From: JAXGPX01 sp040766745
GTDB taxonomy: Bacteria; Bacillota; Sulfobacillia; Fermentithermobacillales; Fermentithermobacillaceae
Direction: 5' to 3'
NCBI GenBank assembly: GCA_040766745.1
Contig: JAXGPX010000002.1
Span: forward strand, 248,001-312,000
Length of the DNA stretch: 64,000 nt
Below are positions 7,781-16,536 of the stretch, piece after piece. Position 1 is the stretch's first letter; each line of letters starts with the position of its first letter. The position numbers and the translations under genes were made by a program. Under the pieces are notes generated by a model that worked only from the letters and a program-made list of their open reading frames with translations, was not told the DNA's origin and made no database searches.

Positions 7781-8599
7781 TTAATTGTCCTCTTGAAAGC
7801 GAGGAACAGGATCGACTGCTTCACTTCCGTCAAGCAGTTGAAAATGAACTAACTCTCCGGCGGCACGCGCAATAGTCTCTCCCTCAGAGACTTTCTGCCC
7901 TGGAATCAGGCCAGACCATGATACCCGGGCATAACATGTTTCGTACCGGCTTCCGTGGCCTATGACAATGATTTCGCCAAGGGTTTCATGTTTGTAAATC
8001 CCCTTGATTACCCCTGAAACAACCGCTTTTACTTCAGCCCCGGCGGTTGTGGCAATATCTACACCAGGATAGAACTGCCACTCCTCTAATTCTTCTGAGT
8101 AAAACCATCCGGGACGCCTTATAATTTCCCCTGAAACAGGCTTTACGATTCGGCTGAAAGCCAGGATCCAGGCAGCTTCTTCGTCACTTGAATCCTCTGT
8201 CTCCTGAGTTTCATTGGGTTCTGCGTCAATGGGTATAACTGCTGTAGGATCACAGGCCTCTTCAGGCGGCTGGTTACCGTAAGAGGTTTCCTCGCCAGGC
8301 TGGCTTTCAAGCTCGATTTTTGCACCGGCCCCGGAAACGGCCTCATTACCCTGGCTTATTTGGTTTTGGCCGGAATGTTCAATTGGTTGAATATTCCCGG
8401 TGAGTTTATTTTCAAGGCCTGCCCGCAGCCCGAGGTAAATTCCAACACTGAACAGCAAAATGCAAGAGCAAAGGATCAGCAATGCCTTGCCTGCTGGGGC
8501 CAAGGTTCTTGATCGTGACCGGAAGTAATTCTTGAATCGCCCAAGAGCCTCATGGACTCGTTTCTTGCTCCATGCCTGTCCTTCACGTTCTGCCTCCAT
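7781..8599 (-). CDS. spoIIQ: SpoIIQ-like M23/LytM-fold sporulation protein, probably non-catalytic
   Basis: The 272-residue protein has a cytosolic N-terminus of about 35 residues, one membrane segment (LLILCSCILLFSVGIYLGL), an acidic linker rich in Glu and Pro, and a C-terminal LytM/M23 domain. SpoIIQ sits in the forespore membrane and pairs with SpoIIIAH across the intermembrane space. The zinc ligands look degenerate: YPGVDIAT replaces the usual HPGVDI, and GELVHFQ replaces GxHLHF, so two metal ligands seem lost. ATG at 8599 has GGAGGTG six bases upstream, inside a strong hairpin. Order spoIID-spoIIQ-spoIIID supports the call. Confidence 0.85.
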   Translation of the reverse strand: MEAEREGQAWSKKRVHEALGRFKNYFRSRSRTLAPAGKALLILCSCILLFSVGIYLGLRAGLENKLTGNIQPIEHSGQNQISQGNEAVSGAGAKIELESQPGEETSYGNQPPEEACDPTAVIPIDAEPNETQETEDSSDEEAAWILAFSRIVKPVSGEIIRRPGWFYSEELEEWQFYPGVDIATTAGAEVKAVVSGVIKGIYKHETLGEIIVIGHGSRYETCYARVSWSGLIPGQKVSEGETIARAAGELVHFQLLDGSEAVDPVPRFQEDN

Positions 8600-8643
8600 A
8601 AAAAACACCTCCGGCAAATATTATTGACAATATTTGCCGGAGG
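8600..8643 (-). terminator. Perfect 15-bp hairpin plus T6 between spoIID and spoIIQ; overlaps the spoIIQ SD
   Basis: The arms at 8608-8622 and 8629-8643 are exact inverted repeats of 15 bases with a six-base loop. In minus-strand RNA the stem is followed by TG and six U, the form of an intrinsic terminator. The 3' arm ends in GGAGG, which with the next bases is the SD of spoIIQ, and the U run is the spacer before its ATG. The element can therefore stop spoIID transcripts and hide the spoIIQ ribosome site in read-through RNA. Confidence 0.85.
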
Positions 8644-8669
8644 CATGCACCAAGAAGCCTGCGTTGGTG

Positions 8670-9656
8670 TTACTCTTCGAAGATTCCAGTAACCGTAGTC
8701 CCCGGATAGTAATAAGACAGAATGTCTGCAAAGCACTTGCCCTGTTTGGCTGCACCATCAGCCCCATATTGACACAAACCCACACCATGGCCATAACCTG
8801 AAACTTGAAAAAGCACCTGTTCACCTTTTGCAGACCACGTAAACTTTGTAGATTTGAGGCCCAAGGCTGCCCTAAATTCAACACCCCTTAAGCTCTGCCC
8901 GCTGACTGTGATTTGCTTCACCCTTCCTGTAGGTGATAGAGCAGTGACAGCCAACATACCACTCTGAGAAACCTTTGACGCCGGAACAGATAATCCCAAC
9001 TTACCCAAGGCTTTAGATATGTCACCGGCAGTCAATGCCACCTGGCTTATGCCGTAATGAGGCGACGATTGGCAATATGGGCAAGATACGCTTTTTAGAT
9101 AAGGAACGTCGTTGCTCCATACATCCCTAGCTGCCTCGGTTTTCCCTCCGCAGGTTGAATGATAAAGAGCTTCTGCCGGAAGGCCTTTGTACGTCAATAT
9201 TAAGCCCCTTGTATCCTCGACTGCTTTCTCGATTTTCGGCCAGTTGAGCCAAGTACCAATGAGTCCCCATCGTTCTTTAATAATGTTTTCAGGAGTCCAC
9301 GCCTGGTCTTTGGCAGGATTTGATGTAACATCTGCTTTTCCAGGCAAGGTGGGAGACCCACCGAATATCTGCATTTTCCTGACAGCATATGTCCTTGCCA
9401 GGATAGCCTGGGCTTTCAAAGCCTCAGCATGGAACGATGCAGGCATCTCAGATGCAACAACGCATTTTACATAATCCTCCAAGTCCAGGCTGATGACCTT
9501 GTCCTCAACCTCATAGAATACGTCGATTTTCAGAACCGGGTATCCCGTTCCAGGCGTATACGGCGCAGACGATATCCCTCCAGGCTTTGTACCGGAAAAC
9601 GAAAGTCCTGCTAACATGCCGAATACAAAAAGCAATAAGAAGAAAGCTCTTTTCAA
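8670..9656 (-). CDS. spoIID: Stage II sporulation protein D (SpoIID), engulfment transglycosylase
   Basis: SpoIID cleaves glycan strands in the septum and lets the mother cell membrane engulf the forespore. The 328-residue product has an N-terminal signal anchor (AFFLLLFVFGMLAGLSF). It carries the SpoIID signatures LEDYVKCVVASEMPASFHAEALKAQAILARTYA, with the likely catalytic Glu in SEMP, and the C-terminal SGYGHGVGLCQYGA. TTG at 9656 has GGAGG exactly eight bases upstream; an ATG at 9671 is the alternative. Position between murA and spoIIQ is conserved. The stretch 9680-9735 has a possible sigma-E-like CATAAAT element, which I consider weak. Confidence 0.95.
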   Translation of the reverse strand: MKRAFFLLLFVFGMLAGLSFSGTKPGGISSAPYTPGTGYPVLKIDVFYEVEDKVISLDLEDYVKCVVASEMPASFHAEALKAQAILARTYAVRKMQIFGGSPTLPGKADVTSNPAKDQAWTPENIIKERWGLIGTWLNWPKIEKAVEDTRGLILTYKGLPAEALYHSTCGGKTEAARDVWSNDVPYLKSVSCPYCQSSPHYGISQVALTAGDISKALGKLGLSVPASKVSQSGMLAVTALSPTGRVKQITVSGQSLRGVEFRAALGLKSTKFTWSAKGEQVLFQVSGYGHGVGLCQYGADGAAKQGKCFADILSYYYPGTTVTGIFEE

Positions 9657-9797
9657 TGTTGCTTCCTCCATAACTCTAGCCGAATTGAATCGAAATCCTT
9701 CTTGGATTAATATTGGTAAGAAATGAGATTTATGACTACAAAGAAACCGTTTGCATGAGCTGAACCAACGCACAGGGGCTTAGTTGGATTTCAAAGC

Positions 9798-9817
9798 AAA
9801 AACCGGCTCGACGCCGG
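9798..9817 (-). terminator. Rho-independent terminator after murA
   Basis: On the minus strand CCGGC-GTCGA-GCCGG is followed directly by TTTTTG, about 48 bases after the murA stop codon. It would separate murA and the upstream ATPase operon from spoIID. The stem is only five base pairs but GC-rich. Confidence 0.7.
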
Positions 9818-9864
9818 AGTAGAAAGAAACGAGTGTATGAAAGGTAAGTACTAACGTATTTTGG

Positions 9865-11145
9865 TCACCCTCTGAATCCTGAAGCATGATCCATGTTGTC
9901 GTCAAAAGAAGAAATCCTGGCGCCTAGGGATCGTAATTTCTCTGTAAGCCTTGAGTAACCTCTTTCCAGATGCTCAATACCTGTAATATAACTAATACCC
10001 TGTGCCGCAAGGGCAGCAAGGCATAATGCTGCACCTGCCCTTAGGTCCCCTGCTTGTATTTTCGCGCCTGTAAGGCTGTTGACTCCTTCAATGACTGCAT
10101 TGGCGCCTTCAATCCTAATAGAAGCGCCCATACGCCTTAGTTCCTCAGAGTACCCAAAGCGGTTCTCAAATATTGTCTCAGATATTATGGTAGTTCCCTG
10201 GCCCAGGCTGCAAAGTGCGGCAAAGGGAGCTTGAACGTCTGTAGGAAACCCCGGATAGGGCAAAGTCTTGATGCTAACAGGTTTTGGCCGTGAGCCAGCA
10301 TGTATCTCAACACTCTTGTATCCCTCTATAACAGTAAAACCACATTCACTGAGTTTTGCAAGCACAGACTTGAGGTGAAGAGGAATCACGTTTTCAACAA
10401 GCACTTTGCCTGAAGTAATAGCACCGGCTACTAAGTAAGTCGCTGCCTCAATCCTATCAGGAATTATTGTATAGGCCGTTCCGGAAAGTTCTGAAACTCC
10501 GCTGATTCGTATTCTTGAAGTCCCTGCTCCCTTTACTTTTGCGCCTGCAGAATTCAAAAAATTGGCTAAATCTACCACTTCCGGTTCTTGAGCGGCATTA
10601 TCAATCACTGTATCACCATGTGCAAGACAAGCTGCCATTATGATGTTTTCAGTAGCGCCGACTGATGGCACATCAAGATAGATCTCGGCTCCGTGAAGCC
10701 TTGGTGCACTGGCATTAATGAAACCATTGCCCATAGAAATGCTTGCACCCATTGCTTCAAAACCTTTGAGATGAAGATCAACAGGCCTTTGCCCAATAGC
10801 GCATCCTCCAGGCAAAGGTATTGAGGCTTTTCCACAACGAACCAATAGAGGCCCCATGACCAGGAATGAGGCCCTCATTTTTCTAACCAAATCATAAGGA
10901 GCTGTAGGGACAAGCCTATTTGCGCTTATCTGCACTTGCCCGCCTGAATCCTGTACTTCTGCCCCAATTGAAGCTAGTAGGGCAAGCATGGTCTGAACAT
11001 CTGCCAGATCAGGCACTGCCGATACAGTGGTGACGCCATTTGTTAGCAGTGAGCCTGCCAAAATCGGCAAGGCCGCATTCTTGGCACCGTCACATTGAAC
11101 TTTACCCTCTAGCGGCCTTCCGCCCCATACGACAAGGTTTTTCAT
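9865..11145 (-). CDS. murA: UDP-N-acetylglucosamine 1-carboxyvinyltransferase MurA
   Basis: MurA transfers enolpyruvate from phosphoenolpyruvate to UDP-GlcNAc, the first committed step of peptidoglycan synthesis. The 426-residue product shows GAKNAALPILAGSLLT at the N-terminus, the active-site loop PLPGGCAIGQRPVDLHLKG with the catalytic Cys near residue 114 (the residue attacked by fosfomycin), and PTDVQAPFAAL. ATG at 11145 has GAGGAG seven bases upstream; GTG at 11151 is possible. It follows ntpD by 134 bases, in the place murAA follows the F-type atp operon in Bacillus. Confidence 0.97.
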   Translation of the reverse strand: MKNLVVWGGRPLEGKVQCDGAKNAALPILAGSLLTNGVTTVSAVPDLADVQTMLALLASIGAEVQDSGGQVQISANRLVPTAPYDLVRKMRASFLVMGPLLVRCGKASIPLPGGCAIGQRPVDLHLKGFEAMGASISMGNGFINASAPRLHGAEIYLDVPSVGATENIIMAACLAHGDTVIDNAAQEPEVVDLANFLNSAGAKVKGAGTSRIRISGVSELSGTAYTIIPDRIEAATYLVAGAITSGKVLVENVIPLHLKSVLAKLSECGFTVIEGYKSVEIHAGSRPKPVSIKTLPYPGFPTDVQAPFAALCSLGQGTTIISETIFENRFGYSEELRRMGASIRIEGANAVIEGVNSLTGAKIQAGDLRAGAALCLAALAAQGISYITGIEHLERGYSRLTEKLRSLGARISSFDDNMDHASGFRG

Positions 11146-11279
11146 GCCCACGCTCCTCGGTTTTTACTCAGTTTAGTGTCCGTCTAAAGAGGAGCAATAT
11201 CCCCGGAAACTCCGGCGTCCTAAAGGAAACAGCACCTTTATCAGCCTTGGAAGACTGTTACAGGCTTCAGCAAATTATG

Positions 11280-11930
11280 TCAGTGAGCCCGCACGATTTC
11301 TTTAATCTTCATTAGCCGGGATACATTAGCTCGTTCCATCTCTTCAAGTCGCATCTCTACGTTCTTAACTGCTTGCTCCAACTCAGGAATTAAGACGTAT
11401 TCAAGTGCATTTACTCTTCGCCTGGTTTTTTCTATTTCGTCAGCCAATAAATGGATCGTGCGTTCTATATGCGACAACCTGACCAACAACGGAAGAATAC
11501 CTTGAAATTGCTCTATGGCATCATCAAGGTCAGAAGAAGTTGCAGCCAGGCCGTAACTAGGAAGAGGGCTGTCTGACTGAGCCGTCTTCTCTTCGCCTTC
11601 TGCCCTTTCAATCTCCATTTCCGGGACCACTACATTCATGATATGGCGGTAGGATATTGATACATCTTCAGCCCCGCCGCCTACCATTAGGGCATCCTCA
11701 AGTACAGAGGGGGACAGAACGGCACGAGCCAGGGAAAAACTTCTGTAGGCAATAGCTAGCTTGTCCTCTAATTCTTGCCTTAACCGCTGGCTCTCATGGA
11801 CAATCGCCAAAAACTCTTTCATGAGCTGGTCCCGCTTATCTTTCAGGAGCCTGTGGCCACGTTTTGCCATCTGCACCCTGCCCTTTAACCGGGTCAGTTC
11901 TTGGCGTGTTGCATTAGCCCTGATCTCCAC
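11280..11930 (-). CDS. ntpD: V/A-type ATPase subunit D (central rotor stalk)
   Basis: Subunit D is the coiled-coil axle that turns inside the A3B3 ring. The 216-residue protein has long helices at both ends. The N-terminal signature is TRQELTRLKGRVQMAKRGHRLLKDKRDQLMKEFL, and the C-terminal helix contains RRRVNALEYVLIPELEQAVK. GTG at 11930 has AAGGAGGTG seven bases upstream. It is the last gene of the nine-gene operon, 14 bases after ntpB. Confidence 0.96.
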   Translation of the reverse strand: MEIRANATRQELTRLKGRVQMAKRGHRLLKDKRDQLMKEFLAIVHESQRLRQELEDKLAIAYRSFSLARAVLSPSVLEDALMVGGGAEDVSISYRHIMNVVVPEMEIERAEGEEKTAQSDSPLPSYGLAATSSDLDDAIEQFQGILPLLVRLSHIERTIHLLADEIEKTRRRVNALEYVLIPELEQAVKNVEMRLEEMERANVSRLMKIKEIVRAH

Positions 11931-11944
11931 CGTCTACCACCTCC

Positions 11945-13339
11945 TTAGTCACTGACTTCTTCCTGGCTTACCCGGGGCAAGTACTTATCGATATTTTTCT
12001 GGGACACACGCTTTAGCTCAGTCCTGGGCAACAGCGCCATAAGTTCCCAGCCAATGTCAAGAGTTTCCTCAATAGACCTGTTTTCATTAGATCCCTGCTT
12101 AACAAACCTGTTTTCAAACTCGTCAGCAAACTTCAAAAACACTTTGTCAGCATCGGTAAGAGCCGCCTCGCCCAAAACTACGGCAAGTTCCCGTGCTTCT
12201 TTACCACGGTCATAAGCATCAGACAGCTGGTTAAGCACGTCTGCATGGTCTTCCCTGGTCTTGCCTTGGCCAATACCTTTGTCTTTAAGCCTCGACAATG
12301 ACACTGAAATATTCACCGGTGGGTAAATCCCTGATCTATGAAGCTCTCTGGAAAGGATTATCTGGCCCTCTGTAATGTAGCCTGTCAAGTCAGGAATGGG
12401 GTGAGTCTTGTCGTCCTCAGGCATGGTCAAAATCGGTATCTGGGTAATTGACCCTGCCTTACCCTGGATCCTGCCTGCACGTTCGTAAATAGCCGCCAGG
12501 TCAGTATACATATACCCTGGATATCCCCGTCGCCCGGGAACCTCTTTCCTTGCAGCAGACACTTCTCGCAAAGCTTCTGCATAGTTAGTCATATCAGTAA
12601 GAATAATCAGAACGTGCATGTCACGCTCAAATGCCAGGTACTCGGCTACAGTCAGAGCCATTCTAGGTGTTGCAATTCTTTCAATAACAGGGTCATTTGC
12701 CAGGTTAATAAAAAGAACTGCCCTATCCAAAGCACCTGTTTCCCTGAAGTTCGAGATAAAATAGTCAGCCTCTTCGAAAGTAATTCCCATGGCACCGAAA
12801 ACAACGGCAAAGGGCTCTTTTGTCCCAAGAACTGTGGCCTGCCTTGCTATCTGTGCAGCGATCTGGGCGTGAGGAAGGCCTGCCCCTGAAAACACGGGTA
12901 GTTTCTGGCCTCGAACCAGAGGGTTCATGCAGTCTATAGACGAAATACCTGTCTGTATAAACTCAGATGGGTATGCACGGGCATAGGGATTAATTGGACT
13001 GCCGCTGATATCCAAACGTTTATCAGGTATGATCCTTGGGCCGCCGTCAATTGGATTTCCGGCTCCGTCAAAAATACGCCCCAGGATGTCCGGGGAAACA
13101 GGTATTTCAAGAACCCTTCCCAGAAACCTGACTTTTGAGGATGTAACGTCAAGTCCCGAAGTTCCCTCGAAAAGCTGTACAAGGGCCGTTCCCTCAGCAG
13201 CCTCAAGCACACGCCCTCTGCGGTTTTGGCCGTCTCCGGTCTCAACTTCAACGAGCTCGTCATAGTGCACGTCTGTAACTTGTTCGACCACTATAAGTGG
13301 CCCTGATACCTGCGTAATCGTGGTATATTCCAACGGCAT
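11945..13339 (-). CDS. ntpB: V/A-type ATPase subunit B (non-catalytic)
   Basis: Subunit B alternates with subunit A in the soluble head and carries the non-catalytic nucleotide sites. The 464-residue protein opens MPLEYTTITQVSGPLIVVEQ. It has VFSGAGLPHAQIAAQIARQA where subunit A has a Walker A loop, and it contains GRRGYPGYMYTDLA and the family signature PILTMPEDDKTHPIPDLTGYITEGQI. Length is typical. ATG at 13339 has GGGG eight bases upstream. It lies 40 bases after ntpA. Confidence 0.97.
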   Translation of the reverse strand: MPLEYTTITQVSGPLIVVEQVTDVHYDELVEVETGDGQNRRGRVLEAAEGTALVQLFEGTSGLDVTSSKVRFLGRVLEIPVSPDILGRIFDGAGNPIDGGPRIIPDKRLDISGSPINPYARAYPSEFIQTGISSIDCMNPLVRGQKLPVFSGAGLPHAQIAAQIARQATVLGTKEPFAVVFGAMGITFEEADYFISNFRETGALDRAVLFINLANDPVIERIATPRMALTVAEYLAFERDMHVLIILTDMTNYAEALREVSAARKEVPGRRGYPGYMYTDLAAIYERAGRIQGKAGSITQIPILTMPEDDKTHPIPDLTGYITEGQIILSRELHRSGIYPPVNISVSLSRLKDKGIGQGKTREDHADVLNQLSDAYDRGKEARELAVVLGEAALTDADKVFLKFADEFENRFVKQGSNENRSIEETLDIGWELMALLPRTELKRVSQKNIDKYLPRVSQEEVSD

Positions 13340-13379
13340 TTAGATTCCCCCAAGCTAAAACTTTCCGCTCAACCACCCA

Positions 13380-15149
13380 CTAATGGGCCTCGTCCCGCAA
13401 TTCGTCGCGGATTGCGGCCATGATTCCTTCAAATTCCTGGGGCCATTCCTTTTCAGGAACTACCCTGGCCCTTGCAATTCGCTCTCTGACTTTCATATCA
13501 ACGATTTTTTCAAGTTTTGTACCCTTTTCAAGCAAACCAAGGCCATTATGGTGAAATTCAAGGACAATCTTAAGCAAGCCGTATTGTTTGCTTTGAGAAC
13601 AATACGTATCTATCTCATGGAATGCGCTCTGATACAGGAAGTCTTCCCGCAAGGATTTGGCTGTCTCAAGAACCATTCTCTGCCTTGCTGAAAGTGCATC
13701 AAGCCCTACAAGCCTGACTATTTCAAGCAACCCGTCTTCTTCCTGAAGAATCGACATTGCTTCATTACGCATTTCCGGGAAATCCTTTCCAACTGCTTCC
13801 CTGAAGTATGGATCCAATCTGTCGGTATACAGGGAGTAGCTGTTCAGCCAGTTAATAGCCGGAAAGTGCTTCCTTGCAGCCAACCTGTCGTCAAGGCCCC
13901 AGAACACCTTGACTATGCGCAAAGTTGACTGGGTTACAGGTTCTGAAAGGTCACCGCCAGGAGGCGAAACTGCGCCAATAGCACTCAATGCCCCATAGCG
14001 ATCATCTGACCCTAGTAAATGAGCTCTGCCTGCCCGTTCATAGAATTCTGCAAGCCTTGAACCAAGATACGCCGGATAACCTTCTTCACCGGGCATTTCC
14101 TCAAGACGGCCTGAGATTTCCCGCAAAGCTTCCGCCCAACGGGAGGTAGAGTCAGCCATCAAGGCTACGTCGTAACCCATGTCCCTGTAGTACTCTGCAA
14201 GTGTTATGCCTGTGTAAATAGATGCTTCTCTGGCTGCAACAGGCATATTAGACGTATTGGCCACCATTATTGTACGTTCCATAAGGGGCCTGCCTGTGCG
14301 AGGGTCCAAAAGCTCAGGGAATTCAAGAAGAACGTCGGTCATCTCGTTTCCGCGTTCTCCGCAACCAATATATACGATAATGTCAGCATTTGCCCATTTA
14401 GCCAGCTGGTGCTGAATTACAGTCTTTCCGCTTCCAAATGGCCCTGGTACACATGCTGATCCGCCCTTGGCTATGGGGAAGAAAGCATCAATGACGCGCT
14501 GCCCTGTAACCAGCTGCTCAGAAGGCGGAAGTTTTTCCTTGACAGGCCTTGGAGCACGCACAGGCCATCTCTGAAGCATGGTAATTTGCTTTTGACCTTG
14601 ATCAGTGTCCAGGGAACACACAACTTCTGAAACCGTATATTCGCCCTCTTCAATTGACTTGACCTGGCCCTTGCCAGCGCCTGGAGGCACCATGACCTTG
14701 TGCACCACAAGAGGCGATTCTTGTACAGTTCCGATGATATCCCCAGTTGATACTGCCTGGCCTACACTGACTGAGGGGACAAAATGCCACTTTTTATCTC
14801 TGTCAAGTCCCGGAGCCTCAAGGCCACGGGAAATAAAATCTCCGGCCATATCAGCCAGAACATTAAGGGGTCTCTGAATTCCATCAAACATTGCTCCGAT
14901 AAGCCCCGGCCCTAGTTCGACGCTTAGAGGAACACCGGTTGACACCACCGGCTCGCCAGGGCCTACCCCTGATGTTTCCTCATATACCTGGATTGAAGCG
15001 GTATCACCTTTAAGTTCGATAACCTCGCCTATAACCCTATTATCGCCAACCCTTACAACGTCGAACATGCGGCAGCCGGCCATCCCAGAGGCTACCACCA
15101 AAGGCCCGGATACTTTAACAATCCGTCCCGTAATCTGGCTTCCTGCCAT
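13380..15149 (-). CDS. ntpA: V/A-type ATPase subunit A (catalytic)
   Basis: Subunit A binds and hydrolyses or makes ATP in the soluble head. The 589-residue protein has the N-terminal barrel (ITGRIVKVSGPLVVASGM), the family-specific non-homologous insert, the Walker A loop GPFGSGKTV near residue 234, GCGERGNEMTD after it, and SGRLEEMPGEEGYPAYLGSRLAEFYERAG. ATG at 15149 has AGAGG eleven bases upstream. It lies six bases after ntpG and 40 before ntpB. Confidence 0.97.
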   Translation of the reverse strand: MAGSQITGRIVKVSGPLVVASGMAGCRMFDVVRVGDNRVIGEVIELKGDTASIQVYEETSGVGPGEPVVSTGVPLSVELGPGLIGAMFDGIQRPLNVLADMAGDFISRGLEAPGLDRDKKWHFVPSVSVGQAVSTGDIIGTVQESPLVVHKVMVPPGAGKGQVKSIEEGEYTVSEVVCSLDTDQGQKQITMLQRWPVRAPRPVKEKLPPSEQLVTGQRVIDAFFPIAKGGSACVPGPFGSGKTVIQHQLAKWANADIIVYIGCGERGNEMTDVLLEFPELLDPRTGRPLMERTIMVANTSNMPVAAREASIYTGITLAEYYRDMGYDVALMADSTSRWAEALREISGRLEEMPGEEGYPAYLGSRLAEFYERAGRAHLLGSDDRYGALSAIGAVSPPGGDLSEPVTQSTLRIVKVFWGLDDRLAARKHFPAINWLNSYSLYTDRLDPYFREAVGKDFPEMRNEAMSILQEEDGLLEIVRLVGLDALSARQRMVLETAKSLREDFLYQSAFHEIDTYCSQSKQYGLLKIVLEFHHNGLGLLEKGTKLEKIVDMKVRERIARARVVPEKEWPQEFEGIMAAIRDELRDEAH

Positions 15150-15155
15150 GCCGCA

Positions 15156-15479
15156 TCATTCCTCTCCCTTGAACAATATGTTCGCTCCGATTGCCCGCTC
15201 AACACGCTTGCGCAAAAGTGCCATGCCTATACCCTGAGGTTTGCGGGCATCAGGCAAAATGGTGATTACCGGTTTCGGCATACTGTATAAAGGCTCAAGA
15301 TCCTTTTCAAGAACTTGTGCAATTTCCTCGGTGACCAGCAAAATCGCATAGTCCCCTTCTAATATGGAACCAAGCCGCTCCCGGGCTTCGGCCGGGTTGT
15401 CAGCGGGAAATGCCACAGCACCGCTAGCCTTGAATCCCAAAACAGCATCTCTTTGACCTAAAACAGCCACCTTAGGCAT
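15156..15479 (-). CDS. ntpG: V/A-type ATPase subunit F (NtpG)
   Basis: This is the small rotor-stalk subunit that binds D. The 107-residue protein has the Rossmann-like pattern of the family: VAVLGQRDAVLGFKASGA at the N-terminus, then YAILLVTEEIAQVLEKDL and PVITILPDARKPQG. ATG at 15479 overlaps the last codons of ntpC by eight bases. A GTG at 15488 (AGAGG four bases upstream) is the alternative start. Order C-G-A-B-D matches the Enterococcus hirae ntp operon. Confidence 0.93.
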   Translation of the reverse strand: MPKVAVLGQRDAVLGFKASGAVAFPADNPAEARERLGSILEGDYAILLVTEEIAQVLEKDLEPLYSMPKPVITILPDARKPQGIGMALLRKRVERAIGANILFKGEE

Positions 15480-16536
15480 AACTTTCACGCAACCTCTCTG
15501 ATATCTCATTTTCCGGAACAAAAGCCTGCTTTCCGGAAAGGATGATTCTCAGGTTTTTTACTTCAATTTCCCGGCCAAACACATATCCAAATACCGGTTC
15601 CGGGCCCAAGGAGATGGTCCCAGCTTCCCGCATTATCCTCACAATGGCATTGTCACATTCCTTTTCCCACAGGGTAAGGGGCTCCTTCTTCTCCAAGAGT
15701 GAAATGCCACGTTTGGCCAGCCTATCTAGTTCGCTACCCTTGTAAACCCTGTAAAGGCTGTCGGGCCCTTGAATATACGCCTCTGCCACAGCCACCGGGC
15801 TTATGGATCCCCCTGAAAGCATAATTTTGCCAAAATCGTAACCTGGAATGCCGAGGCGCTTTGCCCGAAATGCCATTTTCAGATTGAGAATATCAATTTC
15901 GGATTTAAGAAACTTTACCAGTGCCTCGTAACCATGCTTGCGATAGATCGTTTCCGCCCATGCGTAATATGACTTATCAACATAACTGTCGACCTCAAAA
16001 GGCGACAATTCTGAAACAGCTGCAGATTCGATAATTGTCCGGTAAACCCTGGCTATCTCCAAACTCACCTTATGGATACTCACGGCCAAGGGATCCGGTT
16101 CTTGCTCCTGAGGTGCAGGTACAGCATCTCCCTGTTGAGTCGCGTCAAGCACCGCTCTAAAAGCGCCCTCATCAAGGTTGCCCAATCCTGAAAAAGCTCC
16201 TTCTTCAGCCTCGACTGCCAAAAGTTTTGCCTTGAGAAGCACTTTGAGATTATGAAAATCGTAACGTGCTCTGTAAGCGGCAAGAATCAATGGCTCAGGC
16301 GCAAGGCGCATCATGTCGTTGTGAGCATCCTTTATGGCCTCTTGAAGAGCAGTCTCAAAAAGCTCCGGATTATCAAGTTTGGATACATAAGGGCCATAAT
16401 AAGAGTCTCTAAGGGCCGCAAGGGCCGTTTCCAGAGAACTCGCCTCCAAAACCTGGCCTAATTCGGCCCTAGTCAAAAGGCCTTTTTCAATTATCCTGAT
16501 TCTGCCTACAGGGCTTGCCCAAAGATAGTCTCTCAA
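15472..16536 (-). CDS. ntpC: V/A-type ATPase subunit C (d-type, socket for the rotor shaft)
   Basis: Subunit C/d caps the membrane rotor ring and receives the central shaft. The 354-residue, nearly all-helical protein carries the family features YLWASPVGRIRIIEKGLLTRAEL at the start and VFGYVFGREIEVKNLRIILSGK near the C-terminus. The start is TTG at 16536, overlapping the ntpE stop by four bases, with GGAG in AAGGAGAG as SD. A proline- and glutamate-rich stretch near residues 140-150 is probably a loop. Confidence 0.93.
   Translation of the reverse strand: MRDYLWASPVGRIRIIEKGLLTRAELGQVLEASSLETALAALRDSYYGPYVSKLDNPELFETALQEAIKDAHNDMMRLAPEPLILAAYRARYDFHNLKVLLKAKLLAVEAEEGAFSGLGNLDEGAFRAVLDATQQGDAVPAPQEQEPDPLAVSIHKVSLEIARVYRTIIESAAVSELSPFEVDSYVDKSYYAWAETIYRKHGYEALVKFLKSEIDILNLKMAFRAKRLGIPGYDFGKIMLSGGSISPVAVAEAYIQGPDSLYRVYKGSELDRLAKRGISLLEKKEPLTLWEKECDNAIVRIMREAGTISLGPEPVFGYVFGREIEVKNLRIILSGKQAFVPENEISERLRESYA

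Noticed and set aside
9680..9735. Sigma-E promoter for spoIID
   Set aside because: CATAAAT and a following AATATTAA resemble parts of the consensus, but too many positions differ to claim it.
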